NCBI GenBank assembly: GCA_017645945.1
Contig: JAGCNL010000086.1
Coordinates: 1 to 38,391, forward strand
DNA: 38,391 bases
Reading direction: 5' to 3'
From: Salinivirgaceae bacterium
GTDB taxonomy: Bacteria; Bacteroidota; Bacteroidia; Bacteroidales; SZUA-534
Positions 15,461-24,232 of this stretch are shown here, piece by piece (the first letter of the stretch is position 1; each line of letters starts with the position of its first letter). The notes under the pieces are model-generated. The model was not told the DNA's origin and did no database searches. It worked only from the letters and a program-made list of their open reading frames with translations. Position numbers and translations under genes: made by a program.

Positions 15461-16096
15461 ATGAAGCGCATAGTATTCGGTATATTTTTGCTAATCAGTT
15501 TTATACTGCAGTTTGACACTCTTTTTGCAGGCGAGGCTGATAACGATGCTGAGTGGGTGCTTGTCACAGAAGATACTGATATTAAGGTGTTTGAGCGCTG
15601 GATATCAGTTGAGAAAAACCGCGCACGCGAACGTTCTGGCAAAATGGTGCTCAACTGCAAGCCCGACGATTTACTTGCAATTATTATCGATCCGAATAAA
15701 ACCGATATTTGGATGAGCAATGTGGAGGAATGCCGCATTGTGAGACGCATCAATAGCAACGAATGGTTTGTTTACACCTTGATGGACGCACCCTGGCCAA
15801 TCGGTAAGCAAGATATCGTATCGAAATATACTGTTGTTCACCGCGATGGCCGTATTTATGTCAACATCGACCAGCAAACCGATTTGATTCCGAAGAAAAA
15901 AGACATTGAGCGACTCGATACCTTCAGCGCAAGGTGGGAGATTACTCCCGTGAGCGAGAATACCGTGAATGTGAATTTCACAACGCAGTCAACTCAGCCA
16001 GCCAAATATCCGCAGTGGGCGCAAGACCCGATTGTGCGCAAAACCTTCTTGAATAATATGAAGAAGTTGCGCCGCCACATCAACAAAACAGCCTGA
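15461..16096 (+). CDS. Secreted START-domain protein
   Basis: A 211-residue protein with a signal peptide (MKRIVFGIFLLISFILQFDTLFA|GEAD). It is followed by one START (lipid-binding helix-grip) domain: WVLVTEDTDIKVFERWISVEKN, the core with DLLAIIIDPNKTDIWMSNVEECRIVRR, then WPIGKQDIVSKYTVVHRDGRIYVNI and WEITPVSENTVNVNFTTQSTQPAKYPQW. START/SRPBCC domains bind lipids or other hydrophobic molecules; the ligand is unknown. The ATG at 15461 is chosen because the signal peptide begins there and a full promoter lies upstream. It is divergent from the three-lipoprotein operon, sharing a 193-bp intergenic region. Confidence 0.82.
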   Translation: MKRIVFGIFLLISFILQFDTLFAGEADNDAEWVLVTEDTDIKVFERWISVEKNRARERSGKMVLNCKPDDLLAIIIDPNKTDIWMSNVEECRIVRRINSNEWFVYTLMDAPWPIGKQDIVSKYTVVHRDGRIYVNIDQQTDLIPKKKDIERLDTFSARWEITPVSENTVNVNFTTQSTQPAKYPQWAQDPIVRKTFLNNMKKLRRHINKTA

Positions 16097-16200
16097 CTCT
16101 AAAGTCCTGGTTCGCGGCCAGTGCCTATTTTATCCCCAATTGAAATAGCCTTGTTTCTTCTTGACGACAAAATGTTTTCCCCTTCTGTTTGTCACGGAAA

Positions 16201-16226
16201 ATAAAATGTCAAAATGACCATTTTAT
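16201..16226. other. Imperfect palindrome upstream of the first CotH gene
   Basis: ATAAAATG-TCA and TGA-C-CATTTTAT form a long inverted repeat with a single bulge, 55 bases before the -7 box of the next gene. It could be an operator or a weak hairpin. The rest of the 16097-16325 gap shows nothing else. Confidence 0.35.
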
Positions 16227-16279
16227 AGCTAAAAAAGGTTTTTCTGTATAAAAAAGCTTCCGAATTGTATTTGTTTGGC

Positions 16280-16287
16280 TACTTTTG
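16280..16287 (+). promoter_or_regulatory. Bacteroidota -7 box (TACTTTTG) for the first CotH/lamin-tail gene
   Basis: Matches TAnnTTTG and lies 39-46 bases before the ATG at 16326. No TTG at the expected spacing was found. Confidence 0.5.
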
Positions 16288-16325
16288 GCCGCGTTTTTAA
16301 CGCACGTATAGATAAAAGGATTGAT

Positions 16326-19300
16326 ATGAACATAAATTTAAAACATTTCTCGGCAGTAGCCATCGCACTTCTTTTCGGGATTAATGCTAATGCTCAGGTT
16401 GTAATCAATGAGTATTGCTCAAGCACTTCCATCCACCAGGACGAGGATAAAGCCAATTCTGACTGGATCGAACTTTACAACGCCGGAGAATCGGCGGTCA
16501 GTCTCAAAGGCTGGCACTTGTCTGACAAAGGCGATAATCTTGCCAAATGGACATTCCCCGATGTCACTCTGGAACCGAAGGCATTCATGACGGTTTACGC
16601 GTCGAGCAAGAACCGCGCAGTTGCAGGCAAGCCATTGCATACCAATTTCAACCTCTCGGCTGACGGCGAGGCAATTTATCTGTCGGATGCTGGCGGAAAT
16701 ATTATCCACAAAACCGACAGCATCTCAATGCCAAACAATGCGAGCCGCGGACTTTTCCCCGATGGTGGTGACAAATGGCTCTTCTTTGCTGACCCAACTC
16801 CATCTGCAGCCAACACAACAAAAACTTACGAGACGGCAAAAGCAAGCACAGTAACAATCGAGCCAGTGGGCGGCGTTTACAAATCGGCCGTAACCATCAC
16901 TCTGAAATCTGACGATAACACACCTATATATTATACATTGGACTGCACAGTACCAACCGCAAGCGACAGCCTGCTGTACAAAGGCCCGATAACCGTTGAT
17001 TCTACAACTGTTATCCGTGCCATCACCTTCAACGACAACTTGATGCCTGCACAACCGGCTACTCAGTCGTACATTTTCGGCAGTAAGCTCCACTGGGTGA
17101 ATCGTGATTTACGCACGGGCGACGAAATCACTGAAGAGACCCGCTGGGTTGCCGATGACAACGGCGGAGGTGGCGGCGGCTGGGGAGGCTGGGGCGGTTG
17201 GGGTGGCTGGGGTGGCCACAACGAAACCGTTACAGTTGACCCGAACAAATATATTGACCACGGATCGTCATTTGCGTTGCCGGTTGTTTCTCTTACAATG
17301 GAACCTGATGATATATGGGATTATAAAACAGGTATTTATGTTGAAGGCCCGAACGCTGATTTGAATGCTACACCGCGCCGCGCCAACTATTACAACGATT
17401 GGGAAAAACCAGTTCACATCGAACTCTATTGGACTGATGGCCGTCAGGTGCTCAATCAGGATGCTGGTGTGCAGATGGCTGGAGCATACAGCCGTATGAA
17501 CGATCAGAAATCGATGGCGATACATGCCCGTAAATCATACGGCGAGAAATATTTCAATGCCAAATTGTTCGATGAACTTGATTTGACTCAATTCAAGGCG
17601 TTCACCCTTCGTGATTCGGGCAACGATTTTGGCGGCACCCACTTCCGCGACGCTATGATCACCCATTTGGTGGCAAGGAATAATGTTGATATTCAGGCAT
17701 ATCAGCCAACGGTTGTTTTCCTTAATGGTGAATATTGGGGCATTCTGAACATGCGCGAGAAGCTGAACGAAGATTATATTGAAAGCCATTATCCTCATGT
17801 AAGTGCTGATAATGTGGATATTATGGCTGCAAGTGATGTCACAAAGGATATTACGGCTTCAGAAGGCGATGATGTTGACTACAATGCATTGATAAGCTAC
17901 GTTAAATCAAATGATTTGACAAAAGATGAGTGCTATCAGTATGTGTGCACGCTTATCGATATTGATGAGTATATAGAATACATGGTATCAGAGATTTACG
18001 GTTCGAACAATGACTGGCCGCACAACAATGTGAAGATTTGGAAATCAAAGAAACGCGGTGGTCGCTGGCGTTGGTTTCTTTACGATACCGACCAGTGCTA
18101 TTCAATCTGGGGTGACCAGTCTGGTGATGACAAGTTAGGCGATTGCCTGAAAGAGAAGGACACTCATGGCAACACTTGGGCTAATGTTCTTTTCCGCAAT
18201 CTGACAAAGAACGAGAGATTCCGCAATGCTCTTGCCAATCGTTTTGCCGACCGTATGAACAATGAGTTCCTACCGAAGAATGTCAACCATCTGATCGACA
18301 GTCTGTATGGCAATATCAAGAATGAAATAGGCTATCACAATTCACGTTGGGGCAAAAATCTCAACGAGGGTACAGGAATGAAGGAGTTCGCCAAGAAGCG
18401 TCCAGACAATGTGCGCAAGCACTTGCGCAGCCACTTCAAGGTTGGCGACGACGCAAAAGTTACAATCTATTCAAGTGACAGCAAGGCTGGTTATGTACAG
18501 CTTAACTCCCTTACACTTAAGAAATTCCCGTGGAGCGGAACCTATTTCAAAAATGTGCCAATCTCTATCCGTGCGGTGGCGCGTCCGGGCTACAAGTTTG
18601 TACGTTGGGAAAAAGGTGACGGTGGAGAAAACACTCATGCGGGAATCAGCGTGAAACTCACTGGCACAACTTCGTACACTGCAGTGTTTGAGGAATCGAA
18701 TGATGTTTATAACAGCGTGGTTATAAATGAGATAAACTTTAAATCATCATCCGACTACGATACAAAGGACTGGATTGAGCTTTACAACACTACGGATGCA
18801 GCTATCGATATGTCGAATTGGGTAATCTCTGATGACAAGGCTGATGAGGCTTACAAAATTCCTGGAGGTACAATCATACCTCCGTATGGCTACGTGGTTG
18901 TTTGTGAGAATTTAAGCAAGATGTTGAAATTCAATCCGAACCTAACGAACGCTGTCGGCGATTTCCAGTTTGGTTTGAGCAAGGCTGATTTGGTGCGTCT
19001 GACAGATGCCGAAGGCCGTCTTATTGATGAAGTTGAGTATGACAGCGACAAGAACTGGCCCGATGCCAACGGCAACGGATACACAATGGCACTCGTTGAT
19101 CCGTTTGCTGATAATGAGAAAGTTATGGCTTGGGGCGAAGATGAAATGTACGGCACTCCTGGAAGCGAAAACGGAATTTTCAGCCCATCGCACACTGATT
19201 TCAGCATTGATGATGATAGTTTTGTCATCGTTCCTGGTTTGAACGAACAGGCTGAGACTGAGATATTTGCAATGTGCTATCCGAACCCGTTCAACAATAG

Positions 19301-19523
19301 TGCGGCTATTGTTTGGGAGCAGGCAGCCGATGCAGCTGTGATTGTGGAATTGTTTGCCGCAAGCGGACAGAAAATAGCCACAGTGGCTGATGGCTTGTAT
19401 GAAGCTGGTCAACACCAGACTGATATTAGCGATGTTGCGGCTACTTGGGCAACAGGTTTGTACTTTGCCAAAATAAACATCGTCGGACAAAAACCTGTCA
19501 TCATAAAAATAATGAAGCAATAA
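16326..19523 (+). CDS. T9SS-sorted CotH-kinase / lamin-tail-domain surface protein 1
   Basis: A 1065-residue secreted protein with this layout: signal peptide (1-24); lamin-tail domain (25-160, VVINEYCSSTS...DWIELYN); chitobiase C-terminal-like domain (176-248, PIYYTLDCTVP); Gly/Trp tract (280-297); CotH kinase-like domain (about 318-700, with FLNGEYWGILNMREKLNEDY near 465-485 and RWRWFLYDTD near 580-589); InlB-like domain (about 712-790, ARPGYKFVRWE); second lamin-tail domain (798-955, VVINEINFKSS); T9SS type A sorting domain (985-1065, YPNPFNNSAAI). CotH phosphorylates spore-coat proteins in Bacillus; the substrate of T9SS-borne copies is unknown. It is probably surface-anchored. I use the ATG at 16326 because the signal peptide starts there. 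A terminator follows. Confidence 0.85.
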   Translation: MNINLKHFSAVAIALLFGINANAQVVINEYCSSTSIHQDEDKANSDWIELYNAGESAVSLKGWHLSDKGDNLAKWTFPDVTLEPKAFMTVYASSKNRAVAGKPLHTNFNLSADGEAIYLSDAGGNIIHKTDSISMPNNASRGLFPDGGDKWLFFADPTPSAANTTKTYETAKASTVTIEPVGGVYKSAVTITLKSDDNTPIYYTLDCTVPTASDSLLYKGPITVDSTTVIRAITFNDNLMPAQPATQSYIFGSKLHWVNRDLRTGDEITEETRWVADDNGGGGGGWGGWGGWGGWGGHNETVTVDPNKYIDHGSSFALPVVSLTMEPDDIWDYKTGIYVEGPNADLNATPRRANYYNDWEKPVHIELYWTDGRQVLNQDAGVQMAGAYSRMNDQKSMAIHARKSYGEKYFNAKLFDELDLTQFKAFTLRDSGNDFGGTHFRDAMITHLVARNNVDIQAYQPTVVFLNGEYWGILNMREKLNEDYIESHYPHVSADNVDIMAASDVTKDITASEGDDVDYNALISYVKSNDLTKDECYQYVCTLIDIDEYIEYMVSEIYGSNNDWPHNNVKIWKSKKRGGRWRWFLYDTDQCYSIWGDQSGDDKLGDCLKEKDTHGNTWANVLFRNLTKNERFRNALANRFADRMNNEFLPKNVNHLIDSLYGNIKNEIGYHNSRWGKNLNEGTGMKEFAKKRPDNVRKHLRSHFKVGDDAKVTIYSSDSKAGYVQLNSLTLKKFPWSGTYFKNVPISIRAVARPGYKFVRWEKGDGGENTHAGISVKLTGTTSYTAVFEESNDVYNSVVINEINFKSSSDYDTKDWIELYNTTDAAIDMSNWVISDDKADEAYKIPGGTIIPPYGYVVVCENLSKMLKFNPNLTNAVGDFQFGLSKADLVRLTDAEGRLIDEVEYDSDKNWPDANGNGYTMALVDPFADNEKVMAWGEDEMYGTPGSENGIFSPSHTDFSIDDDSFVIVPGLNEQAETEIFAMCYPNPFNNSAAIVWEQAADAAVIVELFAASGQKIATVADGLYEAGQHQTDISDVAATWATGLYFAKINIVGQKPVIIKIMKQ
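17163..17216 (+). repeat. Gly/Trp-rich in-frame tract (GGW repeats)
   Basis: Eighteen codons encode six Gly then four repeats of Trp-Gly-Gly (residues 280-297 of the first CotH protein), with near-identical 9-base units. The second CotH paralog lacks the tract and a surrounding stretch of about 50 residues. Confidence 0.85.
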
Positions 19524-19545
19524 TTGGGTTTCCCATAAATAAACT

Positions 19546-19577
19546 AACGGCAGCCTTCGCGGTTGCCGTTTTTTTTT
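19546..19577 (+). terminator. Intrinsic terminator after the first CotH gene
   Basis: A 10-bp stem with one G-U wobble (19546-19555 with 19561-19570) is followed by seven more T. It separates the two CotH genes into different transcripts. Confidence 0.85.
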
Positions 19578-19641
19578 GCGGTAGCATTGAAATTTCCACT
19601 AAAAAGGTGTTTTCATACATCGTTATGCGGATAGTGAAACC

Positions 19642-19657
19642 TATCTTTGTGAAGGAG
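19642..19657 (+). promoter_or_regulatory. -7 box (TATCTTTG) and a purine-rich Shine-Dalgarno-like site for the second CotH gene
   Basis: TATCTTTG (19642-19649) matches TAnnTTTG. AAGGAG follows at 19652-19657, 10 bases before the ATG. Shine-Dalgarno sites are rare in this window, so this one is unusual, but it would sit at or near the transcript 5' end, so only one of the two elements may work. Confidence 0.4.
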
Positions 19658-19667
19658 AAATTGTTTT

Positions 19668-22600
19668 ATGAGATTATTGTTGCCATCGGTTTTGGCGTTC
19701 TTGGTTTTGATGACTCAAAGCCTTAATGCTCAGATTCTTATTAATGAGTATTGTCCGTCGACATCAGCGATGGCTGACGAGGATGGAGACACATCCGATT
19801 GGCTCGAACTCTATAATTGCAGTGAAAATGAGGTGAATCTTGAAGGCTGGCATCTGTCTGACCGAATGGACAATCTTGCGAAATGGACCTTCCCGCAGGT
19901 AACTATGCCGCCGCAGTCGTATCTGCTTGTGTATGTGTCGGGTAAAGACCGGTACAAATACACCGCTGGTCAGAGGATCTACATGACTCCACTAATCAAA
20001 TGGGGCGATGAATTTGCGTATGCCATTGGCTCCGACACCATTCGAAAAGATTGGTATTCAGTAAAGTACAACGACTCAAAGTGGAAGCATGGGAAAAGCG
20101 GATTTGGCTATGGAAACTCGAATGTTGCCACGCAAGTGCCCAGTGGCACGATGTCGGTTTTTGTGCGCAAAAAGTTCAATGTTAGTGATTTAAGTGCCAT
20201 TGAACAACTGATACTCGATTTGGATTACGACGATGGATTTGTAGTATACATCAATGGGAGGGAAGTCGTGCGTGAAAATTTGGGAGCTGAAGGCGTTGAC
20301 CCTTCGTTTGCGGAGGCCACGCCTAACTATGTGAACCCGCTTTTGAGCAATTCGGAGCCGACAAAACGCTACATCCTCGATGATTTTGCCGATTATCTGG
20401 TTGAGGGAGAGAATGTTTTCGCTGCGAGGATTCACAATGTTTCCGAAACTTCGAGCGACTTGCTTCTGATACCGTTCCTCACCATCGGCACCACTCAGCC
20501 TGGCGGTGCCAAACCCGACGAAGTTCTGAACTTGACGGAGAAAACCACAAGCAAATATCTGCATACCAATTTCAGCTTGTCGTCCGATGGCGAGATTGTA
20601 TATCTGAGCGACCCGTCGGGCAAAATCGTCCATCAGACCGACCGCACAGCTGTGCCGCACAATGTATCTTGTGGATTGGCCACCGATGGCTCGGGCAAGT
20701 GGCAATTCTTTACTGAACCAACGCCCGAATTGGCCAACACTACGCAGGCATTCCCGTCGCTTGTAACCAATCAGGTTAAAATAGAGCCCGTGGGCGGGTT
20801 GTACGAATCAGCCATCACGGTATCAATGAGCTCGATGACGGGTGCACCAATATATTACACAACTGACGGCACCGAACCGACGCAGAAATCTAAAGTTTAT
20901 ACGGGGCCGATTGAAGTGCGGAAAACAACCATTCTCCGTGCCATTTCGTTCTGCGACACGCTGTTGCCAACCTTGCCCGCAACAGAGTCATATTTGTTTG
21001 TAAAGCGTGACATTTCGCTGCCTATTTTCTCGCTTGTGACAGATCCGTATAATCTTTACGACGAAAATTACGGCATTTATGTTGAGGGGCCGAATGCTGA
21101 AGCGGCCGATCCGCATTATGGCGCAAACTATCATAAAGATTGGGAGCGGTCGATGCATGTGGAGCTTTTCTGGCCTGACGGCTCGACGCGACTTTCCCAA
21201 GATGCTGGCGTGAAAATTGCCGGAGCGTGGAGTCGTTCCCACGCGCAAAAATCGTTCGCTTTTCATGCACGCAATGCTTATGGAGATAATAAATTTGATT
21301 GTAAGTTGTTTGATGACAAGGATATATCAAGTTTTAAATCGTTTTTGCTCCGCAATTCTGGTAACGATTGGTATAGCACCATGTTCCGCGATGCGCTTAT
21401 GACAGGATTAGTCCGTAAGAATGATATTGATATTCAGGCATATCAGCCGTCAGTGGTTTATCTGAACGGAGAGTATTGGGGCATTCTGAACATCCGCGAG
21501 AAGATTAATGAGCATTACGTGGCCAATAATCACCCCTGGGTTGATTCCGATGATGTTGATTTACTGGAAGCTAATGGCGCTGAGGTTCATGGTGAGGCTC
21601 GCCATTTTAATGCAATGAAGAGTTATATGAATTCACATTCGATGTCGAATTCAAGCAATTACAAGTACATAGCAACGCAGATGGATATCAGCGAATTCAT
21701 TGAGTATATGGTACTTGAGATATACTGCAACAACGGCGACTGGCCAAACAACAATTGTAAATTCTGGCATCCGCGAGTGAATGGTGGTCGTTGGCGTTGG
21801 ATTCTCTATGACACTGATTTTGGCTTCGGTCTATATTCAAATGGCTACAATGAGGACAAATTGAAATCGTGCCTGAACGACAATTCGGGACCTGCTTTTG
21901 TGCTGAACAAACTTTTGGCAAATTCCACTTTCAAGCGCGATTTCATCAACCGCTTTGCTGATCGCATGAATAATGAATTCAGCCCTGATGTGGTTAATTC
22001 GTTGATAGATAGTTTGTCCGACAATATTTCGGAGGAAATCCGCTATCATATTAACCGTTGGCAAAGTATTAGCAAATGGACGGACAACATCAATAAACTG
22101 AAGAATTTTGCCGAGCAGCGTCCGGACTATATGCGGCAGTTTATCCGCACCAATTTCTCTGCGGGAGACGATGTTGCAGTGACTGTTGATGTTAGCGATG
22201 GGGAAGCTGGATATATACAGTTGAACAGCCTAACAATCAAAGATTTCCCTTGGAGGGGCATCTATTTCTCGAACAACCCGATAACCATCAGAGCCGTTGC
22301 GCGGCCAGGTTACAAGTTTGTGGGGTGGGAGGAACACGATAGTTCCAAACCAGAGCTGACATTAGCTGTTAAGCGCAATTCGTCATTTACGGCAGTTTTT
22401 GAGAAGAGTGATGATGATTACAACTCTATTGTAATCAATGAGATAAGTTATAAGTCGGTCGAACAAGACACTCGCGATTGGGTAGAACTTTTCAATACTA
22501 CGACAGCCGACATTGATGTTTCGGGCTGGATTCTGACTGATGCGGAGCGTCTTATGGATTTTGTCATCCCCCAAGGAACGGTAGTCCCAGCAAACGGCTA

Positions 22601-23198
22601 TCTTGTTGTTTGTAAGAATAAAAGCAAGTTTATGAGTTTCTGGTCAGAGCTGACAAATGTTGTTGGAAACTTTAAATTTAGCTTGAAGTCGGAGGGCAGC
22701 GTACTGCTATTCGATGCTGATGGTAACTTGGTTGATGATGTGGAATATGGCGATAAGCAGCCATGGCCGAAACTGACTGATGGTTATGATTGTACACTTT
22801 CGCTTGCCAATCCGTTTGCCGACAATTCACAACCGAGGTTGTGGGAGAGGTCAGTGTTGTTTGGAACACCTGGGGTGCTGAACGACAATTATATAGGTGA
22901 GCCGTTATCAATTGAGAATTCACCAGTGGCTCTTCAGGAAACTTTTGCAATGTGCCATCCCAACCCTTTTACTGATGGGGCGGAAATATGTTGGAATCAG
23001 GCAGTCGCGGCCAATACCCAGATTGAGATTATTTCCGCACAAGGGCAGGTTTTATCCGACTTTGGTAGCAAGTTTTACGATGAAGGCGAGCACTCGATTG
23101 ACATTACTAATGCCATTAATTGGCAATCGGGTTTGTATTTTGCAAAAATCACCATTGCCAACAATCAGCCTCTAATTATCAAAATCTTACGACAGTAA
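19668..23198 (+). CDS. T9SS-sorted CotH-kinase / lamin-tail-domain surface protein 2
   Basis: A 1176-residue paralog of the preceding protein. Layout: signal peptide (1-22); lamin-tail domain part A (23-96); inserted jelly-roll-like domain (about 97-293, DWYSVKYNDSKWKHGKSGFGYG ... DYDDGFVVYINGREVVREN ... GENVFAARIHN); lamin-tail part B (294-345, YLHTNFSLSSDGEIVYLSDPSG); chitobiase C-like domain (370-440); CotH kinase-like domain (from about 451; FLNG-equivalent YLNGEYWGILNIREKINEHY, and RWRWILYDTDFGFGL); InlB-like domain (850-920); second lamin-tail domain (920-1075); T9SS sorting domain (about 1097-1176). The insertion has the sequence style of carbohydrate-binding or galactose-binding-like folds. 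It has its own promoter, so the two paralogs may be expressed separately. Confidence 0.84.
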   Translation: MRLLLPSVLAFLVLMTQSLNAQILINEYCPSTSAMADEDGDTSDWLELYNCSENEVNLEGWHLSDRMDNLAKWTFPQVTMPPQSYLLVYVSGKDRYKYTAGQRIYMTPLIKWGDEFAYAIGSDTIRKDWYSVKYNDSKWKHGKSGFGYGNSNVATQVPSGTMSVFVRKKFNVSDLSAIEQLILDLDYDDGFVVYINGREVVRENLGAEGVDPSFAEATPNYVNPLLSNSEPTKRYILDDFADYLVEGENVFAARIHNVSETSSDLLLIPFLTIGTTQPGGAKPDEVLNLTEKTTSKYLHTNFSLSSDGEIVYLSDPSGKIVHQTDRTAVPHNVSCGLATDGSGKWQFFTEPTPELANTTQAFPSLVTNQVKIEPVGGLYESAITVSMSSMTGAPIYYTTDGTEPTQKSKVYTGPIEVRKTTILRAISFCDTLLPTLPATESYLFVKRDISLPIFSLVTDPYNLYDENYGIYVEGPNAEAADPHYGANYHKDWERSMHVELFWPDGSTRLSQDAGVKIAGAWSRSHAQKSFAFHARNAYGDNKFDCKLFDDKDISSFKSFLLRNSGNDWYSTMFRDALMTGLVRKNDIDIQAYQPSVVYLNGEYWGILNIREKINEHYVANNHPWVDSDDVDLLEANGAEVHGEARHFNAMKSYMNSHSMSNSSNYKYIATQMDISEFIEYMVLEIYCNNGDWPNNNCKFWHPRVNGGRWRWILYDTDFGFGLYSNGYNEDKLKSCLNDNSGPAFVLNKLLANSTFKRDFINRFADRMNNEFSPDVVNSLIDSLSDNISEEIRYHINRWQSISKWTDNINKLKNFAEQRPDYMRQFIRTNFSAGDDVAVTVDVSDGEAGYIQLNSLTIKDFPWRGIYFSNNPITIRAVARPGYKFVGWEEHDSSKPELTLAVKRNSSFTAVFEKSDDDYNSIVINEISYKSVEQDTRDWVELFNTTTADIDVSGWILTDAERLMDFVIPQGTVVPANGYLVVCKNKSKFMSFWSELTNVVGNFKFSLKSEGSVLLFDADGNLVDDVEYGDKQPWPKLTDGYDCTLSLANPFADNSQPRLWERSVLFGTPGVLNDNYIGEPLSIENSPVALQETFAMCHPNPFTDGAEICWNQAVAANTQIEIISAQGQVLSDFGSKFYDEGEHSIDITNAINWQSGLYFAKITIANNQPLIIKILRQ

Positions 23199-23236
23199 GC
23201 GCACTTCCACGCAGTTTAGCGAAAATTATTCGAGTT

Positions 23237-24061
23237 TTATTCTGCAGTTCCGGTTTCCAGCCGCCAATCATCATTTGATTGCTCTGGAGCAATCTTCTGA
23301 ACAGCCTTTATGCATCCTAATGTGACTATCGCGCATACAATCAAGATGATGGCATGATTCATCTGACCGCCGAAATAATCGGTTACCGAAACGTTCATGT
23401 CGCCGGAATAATAACCAATGAGGAAGCCTGCAGTGTTGTTGAGCCAATGCATGAAAATGCCAATCCAGATGCTGCGTGTGCGCCAGAACAGCCAGCCAAT
23501 AGCGCAACCGATGATGAATGCAGCAATGAACTGCCACGGGTTCAGGTGCGCGATTCCGAAAATCACCGCTGACCAGATTATTGCTTTTCGCGGCTCATAG
23601 CGGCGCAACAGCGCGGCCAGAATGATGCCGCGGAAAACCAACTCTTCAAGCACGGGCGCGGCAATGCCAACTGTAAGGTATCCTGCAAAATCGAGCGATA
23701 TAGCTTCGCTGAAAATGCGCGCCACAAAATCGGGCATCGGAATCAGTGAGCAGAGCGATTCGCTGATTATTGATAGTGCGAAGGTAATTAGCAGAGCAAG
23801 TGGAAAAAACACAAACTTGACTTTTCCTAAATCAGTAACTTTCAGATTCCAAACAAAATATACTATGGCAATGGTGCCAATGAATTGCAAGGCGTAGCCA
23901 AGCATTGTTATCCATGATTTGAAAGCAGGTGCAGCGTTCAGCAGTGCGGCTGTGACAACGGATGCCGGAATGGTCAGTGCAAGGGTGATGCCCAAAATGG
24001 CAAATGCCCTACCTACTGATATTGAACTGTTTACCGATGTTTCAGTTGCGTATTGTTCCAT
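23237..24061 (-). CDS. CPBP (CAAX/Abi) family intramembrane metalloprotease
   Basis: A 274-residue polytopic membrane protein with the three CPBP motifs intact: EELVFRG (Glu139-Glu140, Arg144), FGIAH (His172) and MHWLNN (His205, Asn208/209). These motifs lie in the C-terminal half, after four or five membrane segments (about residues 20-105). Family members cleave or process membrane proteins, and some relate to bacteriocin immunity or prenyl-protein processing; the substrate here is unknown. It converges on the second CotH gene with a 38-bp gap and no clear terminator between. A -7 box lies upstream. Confidence 0.88.
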   Translation of the reverse strand: MEQYATETSVNSSISVGRAFAILGITLALTIPASVVTAALLNAAPAFKSWITMLGYALQFIGTIAIVYFVWNLKVTDLGKVKFVFFPLALLITFALSIISESLCSLIPMPDFVARIFSEAISLDFAGYLTVGIAAPVLEELVFRGIILAALLRRYEPRKAIIWSAVIFGIAHLNPWQFIAAFIIGCAIGWLFWRTRSIWIGIFMHWLNNTAGFLIGYYSGDMNVSVTDYFGGQMNHAIILIVCAIVTLGCIKAVQKIAPEQSNDDWRLETGTAE

Positions 24062-24087
24062 TTTTCAGTGTGCATTCGTTTCGTACA

Positions 24088-24095
24088 CAAATCTA
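24088..24095 (-). promoter_or_regulatory. Bacteroidota -7 box (TAGATTTG) for the CPBP protease gene
   Basis: Reads TAGATTTG on the minus strand, 27-34 bases before the ATG at 24061. No matching -33 element was seen. Confidence 0.5.
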
Positions 24096-24172
24096 TCAAA
24101 AAATTATTCTTCCAGAGTACTGTCTTTTATAGCGGGTTTATCCGACCCACATTGTAGTGAGTTTCGATTCGC

Positions 24173-24208
24173 AAAAAAACAGCCCTGATTTTTTCAAACC
24201 AGAGCCGT
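24173..24208 (-). terminator. Intrinsic terminator of the alpha/beta hydrolase gene
   Basis: A 10-bp stem with three G-U wobbles (24179-24188 with 24199-24208), followed on the minus strand by seven T. It lies 24 bases after the stop codon. Confidence 0.75.
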
Positions 24209-24232
24209 TTCTCAATAATCTATCTTTTTGTG

